DNA from: Streptomyces sp. VRA16 Mangrove soil
GTDB taxonomy: Bacteria > Actinomycetota > Actinomycetes > Streptomycetales > Streptomycetaceae
Assembly (NCBI RefSeq): GCF_017377775.1
Contig: NZ_JAFVLN010000007.1
Coordinates: forward strand, 372,001 to 436,000
DNA length: 64,000 nt
Reading direction: 5' to 3'
Part shown: positions 62,236 to 64,000 of the stretch, piece by piece
Layout of the letters: every line of letters begins with the position of its first letter
Numbering within the stretch: the first letter of the stretch is position 1
Position numbers and translations under genes: made by a program
The notes under the pieces: generated by a model
What the model saw: only the letters and a program-made list of their open reading frames with translations
Told to the model about the DNA's origin: nothing
The model's database searches: none

Positions 62236-64000
62236 TCAACGGGGAGGGAAGGTGACGTCCGCGTCGGGGAAGAGGCGGCGGTAGGCGGCGGGGTCCTGGT
62301 CGGCGGTGCGGCCGGGGAAGATCTCGACCGTGCGGACGGCCGGGAACAGCGCGGCGTGGGCCGCGAACTGGTCCGGTCCGCCCGGCAGATGCAGGCCGAG
62401 CCCGGTGATCCCGGGCAGTTCGGGCAGGGGTGGCGGCGGAAGGACGTCACCGGCGAGGAAGAGGCTGGTGAGCGTGGGGTGGGCGGCGATCTCCGCCCAG
62501 TCGGCGGCCTCCAGGGTGCCCGCGCTCGAACTCACGCTGAGATAGGTGAGCCCGCCGAGGCCGGACAGGCCGCGCAGCCCGGTGGCCGTGATGGCGTCGC
62601 GGGTGAGGTAGAGGTTCCGGAGCCGGTCCGAGCGGGGGAGGCCGTCCGTGAGCGCCGTGCCGGTCAGCGGCTGGCTGACGGTCAGGGAGGTCAGCCCGGT
62701 CAGCTCGGGCAGGCCGCGGACGTGCGGCTGCCGGGTGATGCCCAGGTGCCCCAGGTCCGTGCGGGCCAGCGGCGTGAGGTCCGTGATGCCGGGGCAGTCG
62801 ATCAGGGAGAGGGTCCGCAGCGCGGGCAGGTCGTCCAGCGGGCGCAGCCCGTGCACCCGCGGGTTGTCGGTGAGGATGAGGGAGACGAGCCGGTCGGGAT
62901 CCGTACCGGCGAGGATCTCCTCCCACGTGTACGGGCCCAGCAGATCGAGCCGTTGCCACGGCGGCATCGTGCGGGCCGCCGCCCACTGCTCCCGGGTCCG
63001 CACGGTCAGGTCGAGGCGGTCGCGGTCCAGGTGGGCCAGGACCTCGTCGGCGTACTCCTGTGCGTCGAAACGGTGCCAGGTGCCGACCAGCTGCCGGCGG
63101 ACGGGAAGCGAGCCGTGGCCGCGGAACCTCTTCAGGACGGGCAGCGCCCCCTCGCGTCCGAGCAGCGACGCCGTCACCGTCACCGCGTGCGCCTCGGCGT
63201 CCGTCAGACCGTCCGGGCCCGGCAGCAGTTCGAGCAGCAGGGGGCCCGCGAGCGCCAGGCGCTCCGCCTCGGAGACGGTGCGCGGCGGGATCAGGGCCGC
63301 GGCCGTCGCCCGTACCTCCTCGGCGACCTCCTGGTCGACGGCCGCCGCGTCCTGGAGGCAGGCCAGCGCGAGCAGCGCGAGACGGGGGCGGCCGGGGGCG
63401 AGCAGGCCGCGCAGCAGCCGGGTGCGTTCCCGGGTGCGGGCGTGGGCGACGGCCATCCGCAGCACGTCCTCCCACTGGGTGTCGTCGGCGTGCCCGAGCA
63501 GGACGTCGAGGTGGCCCTCCTCGACGGCGTACCGGGCGGCGAGATGGTCGAGGAAGGTGCGGTGGGCGAAGTCGACCAGCCGGGGTGCCGGGCTGCGCAG
63601 GACGCCGCTGCGCAGCAGGAGGTGGCGCAGGATCGCCGGGGCGTCGCCCTGGGCGGCCGCGGCGGGGACGGAGGGCAGGGCGCGCTCCAGGAGGGCGAGG
63701 GCGGTCTCCTCGTCCATCTCGGTGCGGCCCGCGAGGACCAGGGAGTAGGCCAGACGCTGGAGGAGTTCGAGCTGGTCGTCGGTCTCCAGCTCGATGCCGT
63801 CCAGGCCGGCCATGCCGCGCTGCCGATCCCGCTCGGTGAGGATCATCTGGAGCGCGGCGTCGTAGAGGGCCTTGCGGCGGGGCGGGAGGTAGCCGCGGCG
63901 GGCCCGGTGCAGGGCGCAGATCAGGCCGCACATCAGAGGGTTGGTGGCCAGCGCGGCCAGGTCCGGCTTGGCGCGCAGGGCGTCGAGGAGGGGCTCCTCG
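62236..64000 (-). CDS. NACHT-LRR NTPase, gene 2 (5' part beyond window)
   Basis: At least 587 residues of a paralogue whose start and Walker motifs lie beyond 64000. Visible are the NACHT end (LAALATNPLMCGLICALHRARRGYLPPRRKALYDAAL), HRTFLDHLAARYAVEEG, QWEDVLRMAVAHARTRERTRLLRGL, then a C-terminal leucine-rich region (LTGLTSLTVSQPLTGTALTDGL, LYLTRDAITATGLRGLSGLGGLTYL). The core is nearly collinear with gene 1, the leucine-rich part is much more different. It ends 45 bases before the gene 1 start, same strand. Confidence 0.88.
   Translation of the reverse strand, partial: EEPLLDALRAKPDLAALATNPLMCGLICALHRARRGYLPPRRKALYDAALQMILTERDRQRGMAGLDGIELETDDQLELLQRLAYSLVLAGRTEMDEETALALLERALPSVPAAAAQGDAPAILRHLLLRSGVLRSPAPRLVDFAHRTFLDHLAARYAVEEGHLDVLLGHADDTQWEDVLRMAVAHARTRERTRLLRGLLAPGRPRLALLALACLQDAAAVDQEVAEEVRATAAALIPPRTVSEAERLALAGPLLLELLPGPDGLTDAEAHAVTVTASLLGREGALPVLKRFRGHGSLPVRRQLVGTWHRFDAQEYADEVLAHLDRDRLDLTVRTREQWAAARTMPPWQRLDLLGPYTWEEILAGTDPDRLVSLILTDNPRVHGLRPLDDLPALRTLSLIDCPGITDLTPLARTDLGHLGITRQPHVRGLPELTGLTSLTVSQPLTGTALTDGLPRSDRLRNLYLTRDAITATGLRGLSGLGGLTYLSVSSSAGTLEAADWAEIAAHPTLTSLFLAGDVLPPPPLPELPGITGLGLHLPGGPDQFAAHAALFPAVRTVEIFPGRTADQDPAAYRRLFPDADVTFPPR

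Overview
The window is very GC-rich actinobacterial DNA with GTG starts, many 4-base overlaps between stop and start codons, and apparently leaderless genes. It reads as a Streptomyces chromosome. The order tipA, dedA, thrE-like, ppa, dacB, DUF2342 protease, tilS, hpt, ftsH, folE, folK, folB, folP, nuoD2, panC-nadB-nadC-coaX, argA, lsr2, clpC matches (from memory) the conserved core of the S. coelicolor SCO3373-SCO3413 region. No tRNA, rRNA, CRISPR array, insertion sequence, prophage or biosynthetic cluster was seen.

1-16 kb is more variable. It holds the end of a Gfo/Idh/MocA oxidoreductase, an ArsR regulator with a FUSC exporter, a lipoprotein, and zinc-free ribosomal proteins L33 and L31 behind a Zur-like box. 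An aldehyde dehydrogenase and a WhiJ-type set (XRE/DUF5753 regulator, HATPase, DUF397 protein) follow; two of the set's genes share a nearly identical 31-bp promoter element. Next come an autoregulated VOC-ArsR-SRPBCC operon, DinB and PadR genes, a ClC channel with glutamate decarboxylase, and a tipA orthologue that lacks the thiopeptide-binding cysteine.

16-44 kb is housekeeping. It covers ThrE-type export, pyrophosphatase, a PBP4-type carboxypeptidase, tilS-hpt-ftsH, and folate genes (folE, folK, folB, folP, with an NTF2-like gene coupled to folP). It also has an MprF-like lysyltransferase opposite an alpha/beta hydrolase, an osmoprotectant ABC transporter, two PH-domain membrane proteins, an orphan NuoD paralogue overlapped by a NDUFAF7/MidA-type methyltransferase, and a two-component system.

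44-58 kb has an ArsR/DUF5937 regulator with a 12-bp palindrome, a 10-bp-phased GAAA array, a threonine aldolase-like enzyme, the CoA/NAD operon (DUF2520-panC-nadB-nadC-coaX), small conserved genes, a BlaI-type regulator, argA, lsr2 and clpC.

58-64 kb holds a secreted HAD phosphatase and two tandem NACHT-LRR (bacterial NLR-like) genes, the second cut by the window edge. This is the best candidate for a defence or signalling system. Other points worth following are the NuoD2/methyltransferase pair, the paired promoter of the WhiJ-like set and the cysteine-less TipA.
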